The notes under the pieces are model-generated. The model was not told the origin of the DNA. It searched no databases and saw only the letters and a list, made by a program, of their open reading frames with translations. Of a DNA stretch of 34,433 nucleotides, positions 12,369 to 23,359 are shown piece by piece (positions within the stretch are counted from its first letter, which is position 1; each line of letters begins with the position of its first letter). This DNA comes from an uncultured bacterium (lineage in GTDB: Bacteria; Patescibacteriota; Gracilibacteria; Absconditabacterales; Absconditicoccaceae), in the NCBI GenBank assembly GCA_947169045.1, contig CAMVOC010000009.1, forward strand, positions 1 to 34,433, given 5' to 3'. A program made the translations under genes and the position numbers.

Positions 12369-15300
12369 TTATCTTCCATCGGTACCACCAGCTTCACTGC
12401 TTCCCGTACCGCTACCAGAACCACTTCATGAGTCACCTTCACGATTATCGCTTCCTGATCCACTACCTTCGTCTCCTTCACGAACTTGTTCTGTGTCTCC
12501 ATATGCAGGGTCTGTCGTACCGAGTCATACCGTAGCGTTGAGAGATCTCACTGTTTTTTCTATGTTATTCTCTGTTTGCCTTGTATAACTAGATAAGTAA
12601 CGTTTTCATGGTTTTATTCAGCCTTCTTCTGTTGTTGTTATTTCTTCTGACACTGTTGTGGTAAGTCCTTCTATTCTAAATCCTACGGATTCATTCGCAC
12701 ACTCTCCTAGTAAATAGATGTACGTTGCTACTTGCAGACTATTTTTTCCTTCAGGATTTAAGGTGACAGTACCATTGTCAGCAATATCAAATTTCTCTCC
12801 TTTTAAGATCCTACAAAGGTTTTCTCAAGGTTTTTCTGGATCATCTGGAATTGTCACAGATTTGTTTGTATGCCTCTTTATAAGGTCTGATATTTTGGAT
12901 ACAATTTCAATTCTTCTCTGAACATCTTTCTCACTTTTCAATCCCATAACTTTTCCGTTTTTGTCTTGATACTCTCAGAAAAGGATATCTTGGGCCTTTT
13001 GGTAAGCATCACTGCCCGGAAGAAGTTCTTTTTCCACAATAATTCCTTCACCAATACGTTCATTCAACACACTCGTTCCTCCGAGACTTGTAGCTCCTAG
13101 TCCCGGAATTGTTCACTGTCTATAAAATGCTGAATATCCTATTAAAGATGAGTCTACTGTTCTCTGAATCGTTTCAGGCAGATGTTCTAATAATTCTTCA
13201 AATCAGAGATCTTGTAGCTCTTTTGGTATGTTTCTATGCTTTTTTACCTCTGTTTTAACTTCCTCTCCTGTGTTTAGAGATCTTGGGATTCTAGCAAATG
13301 CTTGTTGCATTCTATCGATAATTGTTTGTTTATCTGTGTCTGAGGTCTCTGATGAGTTGAGGGTATTTATTATTGCTTGAATGTTAGGTCTATACGTGTT
13401 AAGCCAGTTTTTTACTTGTTTTCTTACTTTCTGATCCAAGTTTTTAACCAATTTATCAGCCTGTTTCTCATCTACTGTCGATTGAATTATCGCTAGTAAT
13501 GTTTCTTTATTTGGCTCTTTCTTGAAGTTGTTATACAGTCATGTCTTGTTTGTCATTTGATCGATATATCCCAACAACATGAGATATTCTTGATTCTCTT
13601 GAGCTTCATATAAGTGAAGCTCTTTAAGTATTTGATTATCAAATTCAATTTTTTCTGTTATTGATAGCGGTTTCTCAACTATATCTGTTTTTGTTTTCAC
13701 TTCTCTTGGTTGTTCTGTACCAGATCCATAGAGTTCTGTTTTTCCTCCTTCATAATTTGTACCTTCTCCAAAGCGCAAAACATTTTTAACCCCCTCATTG
13801 GTTTTTGTCTCTTTAAACCTCATCATTGCACTGATAGGGATTTGCATTACTGCTTGATTCTCAATAAACTCTGGAGATTGGAGATTCAGATTTCCTTCTC
13901 GATTTCCTTTAACTTCACCTTTCATATCTTCAGCAAATTCGATACTAAGGATTCCTCCGTTTGCATTTGCTAACTTTCGTGGTACATTTATATAATCTCC
14001 GCTTACAGAAAGCTTTAAATTGTCAGGTAATTTATACGTATGAGTCGCTTCTAAACGACGATTGATGTAGGCAATGTAGTTTTCTGTAGGGATCTCCGCC
14101 ATATCTTCATATCCTATCATTGCTGCGTTATTCATATAGTCTTCCGCTACAGCTTCCGCAGTATCTTGATAGTGTAGATTAAGATATCTTGACTGTGTGT
14201 ATCCTAGTGATAATGTTCTAGGCGTAAAACTTCCAATAATCCATGACAATCCTATCTGTGCTCATGATGTATGCCAACCCTTGTCTACTAGCGTTGCATT
14301 ATCCTGATTTCTTCCATTTAAAATAAAATAACGTTTTAGATTATGTTTTACGAACTCCCATCTTTCAGCACTATTATCTCCAGCGATTGCTTTTTCTCCA
14401 TATGTTCTGAGAAAATTTATGATATTATCCGCAGCTTTTTGGGTATGTTCCGGTTTCGTATCATTAAATGCTTGGCTTAACGCGTCAATTAATGTACTTC
14501 TCGCAGCATTTTCTTCTCCTGGAGTACTATTGAGAAGTTCACTGAGTTGTCCTGCATTAAATATAGGGTCTAATACTTGATCCATTAAGTCTCCAAATCT
14601 CTGTTCTACTCCTGTCCATTTTTCTTCCACACCTGCAGCAAAATCTCTTACGTAATTTATGCCAGCGCTTAATACTCCAGGGAAGGAATATCCTACCGTT
14701 GCTTCGAGTGTATGCTTCTCTTCTACACCAAGATTATCAAGAGTTTTGTTAAGATCCTTACCTGCAGTTACTGCACCTCCTGCTGCTAGAATATCTTTTA
14801 TCGTTTTAGGGCTCTCAAGACCAACTGACGCACCAGCAAAAGCATCTCATCTAATTCTTCGTCCTTTTCCGAGATCAATATCTCCTGTAGATCGTCCTAA
14901 TCATAAATTAACACTAGGAGATCCGTTGGTCATCACAACATCACCATTAACATGTAGTCCTTCCAATATATTATCAAGGTTTGCTACTACTCCACCTATT
15001 CCTATTGAAAAGAAATCTTTATTTACTGTTTTTCCATCTGGCGAAAGAATTGGCTTTCCGCCTCTAAATAGAGAATTAGCAATTACTGCTGCTGTTTTCC
15101 CAAATATATAACGTTGTCGGTCGTCATCCATCTGGTCAAATTCTCTCCATCCACCAGTTTTTGGGTCAATAAATCCTAGCTCTTTAAGATGATCTACAAA
15201 AGCATAGAATTTCTTAGCTGTTCCTTCTTTCGCTTTTGCTTCGAGTTCTTTTCTTACGTTGAGAATGATACTTTTCCCTACTTTCTCTTTCTCTTTTAGG

Positions 15301-18300
15301 AGTGCTTCATATATCTCTCCGATTATCTCTTTCTTTTTTTCAACTGCTACGAGTTCATCTTCTAGAGCTTTAGCTCCCGCTTCATCTCCATATTGCAAAA
15401 TATATCTTGGATCATATCCTGTATGATACAAACTTTTTTGTACAACTAATAGACGGTAATAATCTCCTTTCATCCAGTTAAGGAATCCTTCTATATCTGT
15501 AGGAGGAAGATCATTTTCTTGTAACGTTTTATCCTGTTGTCTAACAAACTTTGCAATATTTTCTATCACTCTTTTTTCTCCTTCTGATCCTTCTTTAAGA
15601 GTAAAATAATCTGCCATCTGGTCAAGTAGCACTGGCAGCTCTTGTCCTTTATATGCAGACTTACCATCTGCATTATCTATGGTTGCATTAAGATCTATAT
15701 CTCCTATTAAAAAGCTGATTTTACGATATGCTGGTCGATCCTGAGGGATCCTTTTTTTAATAGCCTCAAATCTTGCTATTTTTTCAGCTGCCTTGTCTTC
15801 TGGGTCTTCAAGATGAGCTACGGAATCTTTAATCAACTTATTATATCCTTCTCATTCCTTAAATGGTTTCAATTCAGATTCTCGATCTTCTTCTTTTAAT
15901 TTTGGAGTATAGTTTTGTCGCATAATCTCCTTCAAAGATTTTGTCTCTAATTGTTGCAATAACAAAACGAGTCTCTGCGTATAATATTGTTCTTTGACTA
16001 CTCCAAGATTCGCGTCTGTAGAAAGATTATTCGCTACTTCATATTGAGCTCTTAACGCATCTCGAGCGACTCCTCCTCCTGATGAAGTATAGAGAATTCT
16101 CAGTGTTCATCAATCCTCACTTCTTATTTCTCTCTTGAATAATTTTGATTCATCTTCTGTCGCAAAGTCTCTTTTTGCTTTAGCTAATGCTTTTTCTCTT
16201 GCTTCCTCTTCTGTCATTTTTCCTAAATCATATGAATCGCCACTTTCATGATTTTCTGCATCAATGTTCGCTTTTAGTAACTTATACACTCCTGGCGCTG
16301 CTTCCTTTAGTTCATCAAACGTTTTTACCCCTTGTTTGAGTGAAGTAAATAGCACTTTAAGGTTTTTTTCTTGATAGTCTAATGCTTTAAATATTTTGCG
16401 CAGATTAGTGATTCCTTCTACATCGTTTACTCCTACTGCTTCTTCTGCTAAGAGTCCGTTATCCTCAAGTTTAATTGTTCTATCAGCTAGAGGATTTGCT
16501 CACAATCGCTTAAATCCTTTTGCTCGGATCTTCCGCCAAACTTCATTCCTTAAGTTTGTAATCTCATCCAGCCAATCGTTTGTACTTTTTTCAAAACCTC
16601 CTTCTAACTTAAGGGATGGTGTATTATGAAGATACATCTTCTGATCTTGAAATTTCCCTTCTTCATAAGCTGGGGTTTTGATTTGTTCTAATTCTGGTAA
16701 TTGTGGAACTTCGAAACTAAACGGTTCGAAAGGGAGTTTCTCATTTGTTTGAAGACTCAATTTTGGAGTCTCTACAGTAAATTCTGTTTTCGTTTCCTTT
16801 ACTGGGATGATATATTCGTGTATGTATTGTTCATGTACTTTATTTAGATAAGTTCAAGCTCCATATCGTCCATCAAGATCATGAACTGCACTAAATGGTT
16901 TTAAGTTCAATAATTTTTTTAATGTTGTCTTCTTTTTTCATATTGTTATCGTTCCTTTACTTTGATCTTCTATCGTCTTTTTCAAGTCGTTAAGGTCTTT
17001 TGCTAAGTCTGTGATCTTTTTCATTTCTAGGTTCGGTTCCGTTATGGTCCTTGCAAGTGTCTCTGATTTTTTCTGATACTCCTCATAGTTTTTTTTGAGG
17101 TTTGATATGTTTTGGTTTTCTATGGTTTTACCTGCCTCTTCCAATATTTTTATATTGTCTTCACATATTTTTGTTCACATGAAAAATTGTCCTGCTTGCA
17201 ACATTATTTGTCTCTCTGGCGTCACTGGTTCCTTAAATATCTTCAACGCTTCTGTTTCGTTCCAGTTTTTTCCGTACAAAGATTTTGCTTTTTCTTGATA
17301 AAATTCATTCTGACTGCTTATGTAATTCTTTGTATCCATTTGCAATATTCACGCATATTTTTGTTCCGGAGTTAGGTCTATTAATTTGTCATGCATAACG
17401 TCATAATGATCAATTGCCTCTACTATGACATATTTGTTTCCTTGCTGATCCTTCTTTGGATCTTTGTATTTTTCCTGCAGCTTACCTATCGTATTCGGAT
17501 AATAATTCTTGTAAGTTTCTGTTTTGTAATCCTTTCGATTAGGTTCAAATATTTTACGACCTTCATTATCCTCGTTCTTTTCGTCGTTATAATCGAATTT
17601 TTTGGTATGATATAGATTTTGATATTTATTAATTCTATCGTATACATATACCCAATCTAGAGTACTTACGTTTTTGGTTCCTATCCCCTTACTTTTGATG
17701 ATTATATAGTCGTCACTTCTCCGCGCTTCGTGGGCATCCGGCCAGTTTAGTCCTTTTCCTTTTGGGAACTGTATTTTTCATATGAGGGCTTGAATATCTC
17801 CCTCATTTTTATCTACTTTCGTAAATTGTTGCTTTTGTAGCTCAGAATAGTCCAATTCTGGTCTTTCATGCTCTACTCTCTTACTACTATCTACTCCTGT
17901 GGTTTGTAAGTCATTTAATTTCTCTTTCTTATTCCCATTTATTTTTAAATTACCATCCTTATAATTGATGTTTGGATTCTCTCCATAGTTAATATTTTGT
18001 TTCCCTTGTATCAAAAAAGATATAATATCTGGCGATAAAGCTGTTAGATATTCTTGAACATCTCATCATCCAGTTGATGAGATGAAATCTTTAACATATG
18101 TTTCTATCTCTTCATTTGTAGGAGTATTATTGTTATCCTCCCAAAACTTTTTAAACCCTGAGCTGTTTAAGAACTCTTTTAATTTACGACCAGCAGTATT
18201 ATTTATATCACTAATATATTTATTCAGCTCATTGTTCTTATTATTATTTACATTGCTCTGTTCGTTTATCTCTGTTATTATTTTCTCTCCATTTTCGTTA

Positions 18301-19016
18301 TATGTTTTAATCTCTGTTTCTAATTCCATTAATTTTTTATTTAACTCTTCCGCTTTGGTATTATAATTTTTTATCTGTGCATTTAACGCTGCAATCTCGT
18401 CATTTGTTAGAGAAAGTTCTTGTTTCTCAAATTTTCTTAATTTCTCCCTATATTCTTCTCATTGTTCCTTTATTTTTTGATATTCACTTCCTTCAGAGAA
18501 TTCGTTTATTCTCTGTTGTAGCTCTGTTTTCTTACTTTCGAGCTCTCATAACTTTTGGCTTTTCTCTTTATCGTTTTCTCATAACTTCCCTTTTATATTA
18601 GCTCGCAACATTGGTATTTCTTTTTCTTCTTTGCTTCCAATTTTCGCTAAAAAATCGTTTTGCGTCTTTGGTAAAAGATCTACTAATACAGGCTTTGGTG
18701 TCTCGTTATTCTCTACGTGTTCTTTTTTAACTCTAATTTTACAACCATCAGATAATGTTAGATATTTCTCACCAGTATATCAATCAGGTTGCGGAACATC
18801 ATTCCATCAGTCAATGGTCTTAGCACTGTTTCGCTTTATTTCTCGTTTCTTTTCTGCTCACCCTTCACCAACATTCCGCTTCTGAGCTTCAATCATTCCT
18901 TGCGCTGACAATCTCTTAGCGATTTCTGTAGGATCAAGAATTTCTAGCTCAGGGAAGAGGTCATTATTCAGTTCCACATTAGCTTTCTTGTTCTCTTGAG
19001 TGTTTAATTTAACCAT
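12369..19016 (-). CDS. giant protein of unknown function, 2215 aa
   Basis: I do not recognise this protein. One frame stays open from ATG at 19016 to TAA at 12369 once about 29 TGA codons are read as Gly; I checked every gap for TAA and TAG. There is no signal peptide (MVKLNTQENKK...). Residues about 120-330 are charged and coiled-coil-like; 400-950 are charged and helical. Residues about 1330-1620 have short Gly-rich alternating strands (for example SVNLGLGRS, EATVGYSFPGVLSAGINY, GLSWIIGSFTPRTLSLGY) reminiscent of beta-barrel strands. The rest is helical, and the C-terminus is a Gly/Ser-rich tail (GSGSGSGTGSS). It lies 40 bases upstream of the DUF11 giant and downstream of the cell-wall-binding genes. 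Two successive genes of similar giant size suggest partner proteins (inference). There is no Shine-Dalgarno. Confidence 0.85.
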
Positions 19017-19049
19017 TGTTACTACTATAAGATATAAAACACATTAAGT

Positions 19050-19078
19050 ATATTACATCTTCTATTTTTTTGCACGAA
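19050..19078 (-). promoter_or_regulatory. weak candidate promoter of the two giant genes
   Basis: On the minus strand TAATAT (19055-19050) lies 33 bases before the ATG of the 2215-aa gene. A poor -35 (TTCGTG, 19078-19073) sits 17 bases upstream of it. A separate promoter is expected because a terminator lies just upstream at 19184-19208, but the -35 match is weak. Confidence 0.3.
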
Positions 19079-19105
19079 TATTATCTATTTGGATATGATA
19101 TTTAC

Positions 19106-19135
19106 TTGACTTTTGTAAATTATTTGATATATGAT
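19106..19135 (+). promoter_or_regulatory. plus-strand promoter in the giant-gene leader region
   Basis: TTGACT (19106-19111), an 18-base spacer and TATGAT (19130-19135). It reads away from the giant genes and towards a short ORF with a Shine-Dalgarno at 19165. Everything else from 5.8 to 27 kb is on the minus strand. Its transcript would run antisense into the 19248-19892 gene unless it stops in the hairpins at 19193-19232. Confidence 0.5.
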
Positions 19136-19164
19136 ACGTTTAGTTTGATGGAAGGAGAGAAAGA

Positions 19165-19236
19165 ATGCTGAATGGTGGTTTTTTAAAAAAATCCCCGCGT
19201 AAGCGGGGCAAGCCTCCTTTATCAAGGAGGCACTAG
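19165..19236 (+). CDS. possible 23-aa small ORF overlapping a palindromic repeat
   Basis: ATG at 19165 is preceded by AAGGAG (19152-19157) at good spacing, about 30 bases after the plus-strand promoter at 19106-19135. The 23-residue product is basic (K, R and P rich) and is encoded mostly by the palindromic repeat itself, ending in TAG. It is one of the few clear Shine-Dalgarno sequences in the window. It could be a leader peptide, a small RNA region, or chance. Confidence 0.25.
   Translation: MLNGGFLKKSPRKRGKPPLSRRH
19184..19208 (-). terminator. Rho-independent terminator of the PG-binding/LRV operon
   Basis: On the minus strand CCCCGC-TTAC-GCGGGG (19208-19193), followed by A and a run of T. 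It lies about 40 bases after the TAA of the 214-aa gene. It separates that operon from the giant genes. Confidence 0.75.
19189..19232. repeat. palindromic intergenic repeat, copy 2
   Basis: Two adjacent hairpins: CCCCGC-GTAA-GCGGGG at 19193-19208 and GCCTCCTT-TATC-AAGGAGGC at 19211-19230. The first shares CCCGCGTAAGC with the element at 5639-5706. Both copies border the block that carries the giant genes. Confidence 0.6.
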
Positions 19237-19247
19237 GGATGTATGGT

Positions 19248-19892
19248 TTAGATTCTTTCTAATGATCCTAGCCAATCAATCAAATCTCATGGATCTATAT
19301 CTTGAAATCTTTCGATTCTTTTTTCTGCATCTGATTTTTCCTCATCTTCTGGGTCGGTTGTTAGATTTGGAATCTTTTCTGTGGTGATTTCAGTTTTTTT
19401 TTCTTGTTTTTCTTTTCTTATTGATTTTTGAGTCCACGTTTGTGCAGGTTGAGTTTGTAATTTAATGCTTTGTAATCCTTGAAATGTTTCGCGTCATGCT
19501 ATTCCATCAATGGCAAGTGGGTATCCTTGCTTTAGGATCTCTTTTTGTAGCTGTTTTACATCTCGTTTGGTCATGCTATTTTCTCTGATGAATTGTTTGA
19601 GCTCTTTGAGCGAACTTACTGTTTGCATCTCGGACATCAATTGTTGGACGCGTTCTTTTTGTTGCAGTAAAAATCCCAAGGTATCTGCTTTCGCCTCTAT
19701 CTTTCTCCACGTTTTTGGTCCAATGATTCCATCAATCTCTTTCTTATTTCTTCCCCATACAAATTTTTGAAGCGTTATTTTATCAGTACGAGACATTCTG
19801 CGGTTTGCCATCTGGTAGCTCCCTTGCAAAAACGCCTCTTTTACTAGTTCTTCTCCCTGAGATTGATATTGTTTTTGTTGCTCGATTGACAT
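19248..19892 (-). CDS. peptidoglycan-binding-like domain protein, 214 aa
   Basis: Residues about 38-70 match the peptidoglycan-binding (PGB1-type) pattern: LQKFVWGRN, a spacer, then DGIIGPKTWRKIE. A charged helical region follows, then a second DG motif (LAIDGIAG, Gly by TGA at 19496-19494). The C-terminal 75 residues are rich in Lys, Glu and Thr and look disordered, ending in DWLGSLERI. There is no signal peptide. TGA also encodes the Gly of the last DPGD. Its start lies 25 bases after the LRV gene, so it closes that operon ahead of the terminator at 19184-19208. The wall-binding role is inferred from the motif only; no catalytic domain is visible. Confidence 0.75.
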
Positions 19893-19917
19893 GTTGATAA
19901 AAAATATTTAAAAAAGA

Positions 19918-22248
19918 TTATTGTTCTTTTCGTAACCCTCTCTTTTGTAATATCCCTTTCCCTTTGTATGGCTTATCCCGTCAGTATACTCCCAACTGAT
20001 TGATTACTTTAATTAAAGCTTCTATTACTTCAGAATCTGTTTCTTTTTTGCAGAAATCCTCGAGTAGCGGTGTTGATTCATTGTTCTCTATTACTGCTTT
20101 ACGAATTTTTGGATCCTGGCTTTTGCTATATACTGTTAAAATATTAATGTCCTTACTGTTCTTAACATCTTCTACGGTTGGATTCTCTAACGGCTTTTCT
20201 CCTCAGTTCTTCACCTCGCTCGTAGCTGATGGAGCGGTCTCTTGAGACTTACGATCATATGAGGTGATATTCTCTTGGCCATCGAAGTTATAATGGTCTT
20301 CAGCTATTTTTGGGGAAATTGTCGTTATTGTTTTCATTCATCCTCGTTTCTTTTCGTTCTTAGCTATATAATCTTCTGCTGCTTTTTTTTCGAAAAATAT
20401 CCCAGCGTATGCGTTTTCTCAAGTTTGTCGAGCATCTATGCCTTTGTCCTTTCTATATTTTGTATCTAGGTCTTTCCAATAACCATTCCTTCCAATCTGG
20501 ATAGCTCGAATCGTTCCTCCTCGCTCTTTAATATTCTCCTTCGTTATTATGAAATCGCTCTTTTCTTTTTCTTCTCACTTTTTATTTGTATCAGATTTTT
20601 TTTCTATTGTTACTGGTTCTTGTGTGGTAGAAGAAGTAGTATACGCATCGAGAAGTTCTTTTGATTGATCTTTTGATTGATTTTTCGTGTTTTGTGATTT
20701 GTCTAAGTCAGTTGATGTTTTGTTTGGAGTTTCTTGCTGAGCTTCTTGCGTTTGAAGTGCTTGCTTTTGAGCTGCTTCTTGGGCTTGGAGGGCTTTAAGT
20801 CTGGCTTGAGCCTCCTTTTTAGTCTCAGTCTGCTCACCAACGTTTTTATTGTTAACTATGGCTCCTAAAACCTGTTGAGTAATTCACTCTCACTTATTCT
20901 CGGTCAAGATTTTCAAAATATCTTGATTTTCCTTTTTTGCAAGGATTAAAGCCACGTCTTCAGTGATGCCTTGATTTGCAGCTAGACCTTTTGGAAGATC
21001 TAGTTTACTAATCCAATATTTGTTATTCTTAGCAAAATCGCTTAATATCCTTGGAGGTGTACTAGGATTTGTTGCTAAAGCGTTACACATTTTTCTGGCT
21101 ATTCATTTGTCACTATAGTTCTTGTATAGTTTATATACATTAGTTAGCCGATCCTCTTCAGTATTAGGATTACTTGCAATATTTTCCATAATATTAATCT
21201 CTATGTCTGATTTCTCTCACTTTGATCCAATCTGATTCATTATTTTATCTAATATCCATGACGGAGTTGATGAGTTGGCTGAAATTGCTCGCCAAACCTC
21301 AAGTTTTTTGTCCTCTTTGTAAAAAATATAGTCCTTATTTTTGTATATTTTGTTTATAATATTTGTATATGTGGTCATTTGTGCTATCATTTTAACTGTA
21401 TCGTCAGATTTGTTTTTATTTCACAATACTCAAGATTGTACTTTTTCTTTTCCTTTTTTAGCAAGTTCCTGTAGCAAGTTATCGTTCACGCTCTGATTTT
21501 GAGTGAGATTGTACCGAATATCTTCACACCAGCTTTTCTTGTCTCATCTGTTTATGTCGTACTCCACAAGATACTCTAAGATTTTTTTCTCTGTTTGAGT
21601 TTTTGCTACTCTTTCTGTAGCTTCTTTAGAGATATTTTGATGTCCCAGAGCTTTTAGAATTTGTTTTTCCTGTTTGGCTTTTAGTAGAACATTGTCTAAA
21701 GCTTCTGCTGGTGTAGTACTATTATTTATTAATGCAAATATTAGTTTCACGTCGTTAGCTTCTAAATTCTCTGAAAAAAAGATAAGCCATTCAGGATCTG
21801 TATCTTCTGCCACCATATCCGCCCAATTTTCTTTTTCTCAAAGTAAGAGATTCTTAGTGCTTTGATTTATACCATTCTGATTTATTTCCTGAACTTTCAA
21901 AAACATATTCCCATTTTTATCTGATATGAGATTAAATTGGTACAGATCAGTTTTATAAGAATTGTTGTTACTATTGAATGATTGTAAGATACTCTCCCGC
22001 TCTTCGTCGTCCAAACTCGAGATGTATTTTTTCATAACTTTTTTTACATCTTCTGTGTTATTTACCGGTTCTTTTTGGAGTTCTATTATTCCCTCTCACC
22101 CTTCACCATAAAACGTTGTAGCATCTTTCGCGATATCTACTAATTTCGGCATACTCACTTTTTCTAGCTCCTCAGCTAGAAATCCTTTGGTAAGCTCTTT
22201 GTCTTCCACTCTGGTTTGAAGTTTGTTTAGGGAAGTTGTACTTTTCAT
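19918..22248 (-). CDS. LRV/HEAT-like repeat protein, 776 aa
   Basis: Contains helical repeats of the leucine-rich-repeat-variant type, such as ISANSSTPSWILDKI, ATNPSTPPRILSDFAKN and AANQGITEDVALILAKK. They are spaced about 30-35 residues apart near residues 320-440, with related units near 170-220 and 710-746 (KAVIENNESTPLLEDF). A Gln/Ala/Lys-rich low-complexity linker covers about 455-530. A compact segment near 560-620 (IQIGRNGYWKDLDTKY, YAGIFFEKKAAEDYI) is unassigned. There is no signal peptide. About a dozen in-frame TGA codons read as Gly, several in GG or GEG contexts; standard translation leaves only fragments of 66-90 aa. The gene sits between the PGB/NPGN gene (37 bases upstream) and the 214-aa gene (25 bases downstream). 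Such repeats usually mediate protein contacts; the partner is unknown. Confidence 0.8.
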
Positions 22249-22285
22249 GGTGAATTAGGGTAAACTGATAAAATGTTACTAACGC

Positions 22286-23185
22286 TTATGCTCTTTTACT
22301 TTTGGCCACTCCTTCGGTGATTCCTCTATCATTTAGGAGTTGGTACATCTTGTGATCTTCATATCTTGCAATCCATTCTGCAATATATTTCGTTGGGATG
22401 TCTTTCACTGGAAGTGTATTCCATAATTGCTCGGCTTCTTGTGCTGATTTTCCCATACTTCTGAGCACATTTTTTGCCCAGTTTTTATATCCTGCTACTT
22501 TTTCTTTCACGATTCTACCTTGTGTCCATACGCAACGTATTTGTGCAAGGCTTTGTTCTGGATTGTAACGTTTTGACTCTCAGCTTTTTATCTTATCGAT
22601 TTGATCTAGCATTGCTTGATATCCTTTCTCTGGTGAAGAAAAGACTCCGTATCTACTTTTACTTTTCCCTAAATCTCCAGGAGATCTCATATTTCCTGGG
22701 TTATAATTAGAGATTGCAGCGGTAGATCCGTATTTTTTCTTGTCGGCAGCCAACTGTTTTTCGTATGCTGTCCTTTCTTGCGCGCTAAGCGTTCTTCCTG
22801 TTTCTCAAAACTCTTTATATCAAAGGCTGATCCATTTCTCTTTTAGTTTTGCAAATGATTTTGGTCCAAATTTTCCATCAACGGCTACTCATAAATATTT
22901 TTGAAATTCTTTCACTCTTTTTTCGTTTTCTTTCCCTGCTCCAAACAGCTTTTTTATCTTTTTTGGAGAAAACATCTTTTGTTCATAGAGATATTGCACG
23001 AGTCCTTGCATATCATCTTTGTAGTGTTCTAGTTCCTGCTTTATATTCTTGATCTGGATATCGCTCGTCAATAAGGCGAGATCCTCGTTTTCTTGCTGCC
23101 AATTGGGTGCGTCCAAGGTCTCCTCATTGAGGGAAAGGACCTCCTCCTCTGGCATTTCTTGCTCTGTTACTGCTATTTCGCTCAT
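22286..23185 (-). CDS. PG-binding-like plus NPGN lysin-like protein, paralogue 2 (299 aa)
   Basis: The N-terminal 50 residues are acidic, without a signal peptide. Residues about 72-120 form a PGB1-like domain (KRVKEFQKYLG then VDGKFGPKSFAKLKEKW). Residues about 160-215 carry NYNPGNM and YGVFSSPEKGYQAML, a pattern seen in phage virion and lysin-type proteins (NPGN ... FavF.sPe.G..A). The C-terminal third is helical. TGA encodes the Gly of YLGVAVDG, SLGYKEFGE and IKSGES. It is the first gene of an operon with the LRV and 214-aa genes and has a near-consensus promoter at 23222-23250. It is a close paralogue of the gene at 23360-24268. Cell-wall binding is likely; lytic activity is inferred only from motif similarity. 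Confidence 0.8.
22488..22653 (-). repeat. identical tract in the paralogue pair, copy A
   Basis: 166 bases identical to 23598-23763, at an offset of 1110 bases. The tract covers the end of the NPGN domain and the linker (VFSSPEKGYQAML through KEKVAGY). Just outside it the paralogues are roughly 80% identical. Confidence 0.93.
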
Positions 23186-23221
23186 GTTGTTGTATAAGTT
23201 ATAAAATTAAAACACCTTCTT

Positions 23222-23250
23222 ATTATACAAAAAAAACAAAACTTTGTCAA
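23222..23250 (-). promoter_or_regulatory. consensus sigma70 promoter of the PGB/NPGN-LRV-PGB operon
   Basis: On the minus strand TTGACA (23250-23245), a 17-base spacer and TATAAT (23227-23222): a perfect match, 37 bases before the ATG at 23185. The upstream flank (TTTCAAACGCCGAAATT) resembles that of the paralogue's promoter at 24306-24334, so the promoter was duplicated with the gene. Confidence 0.85.
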
Positions 23251-23359
23251 ATTTCGGCGTTTGAAATTTTGTTGGGGGAAAGCTTTTGCATACGTAAAAA
23301 CAGCATTGTGGTAGGGTTTTCCCCTAGATTTCCAACAATACTGCTCGTAGTCCTTGTTT

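Noticed and set aside
12369-19016. A cluster of many small separate genes
   Set aside because: All fragments lie in one frame and are separated only by TGA. No TAA or TAG occurs between them, so one gene is the simpler reading under the glycine code proved by the housekeeping genes.
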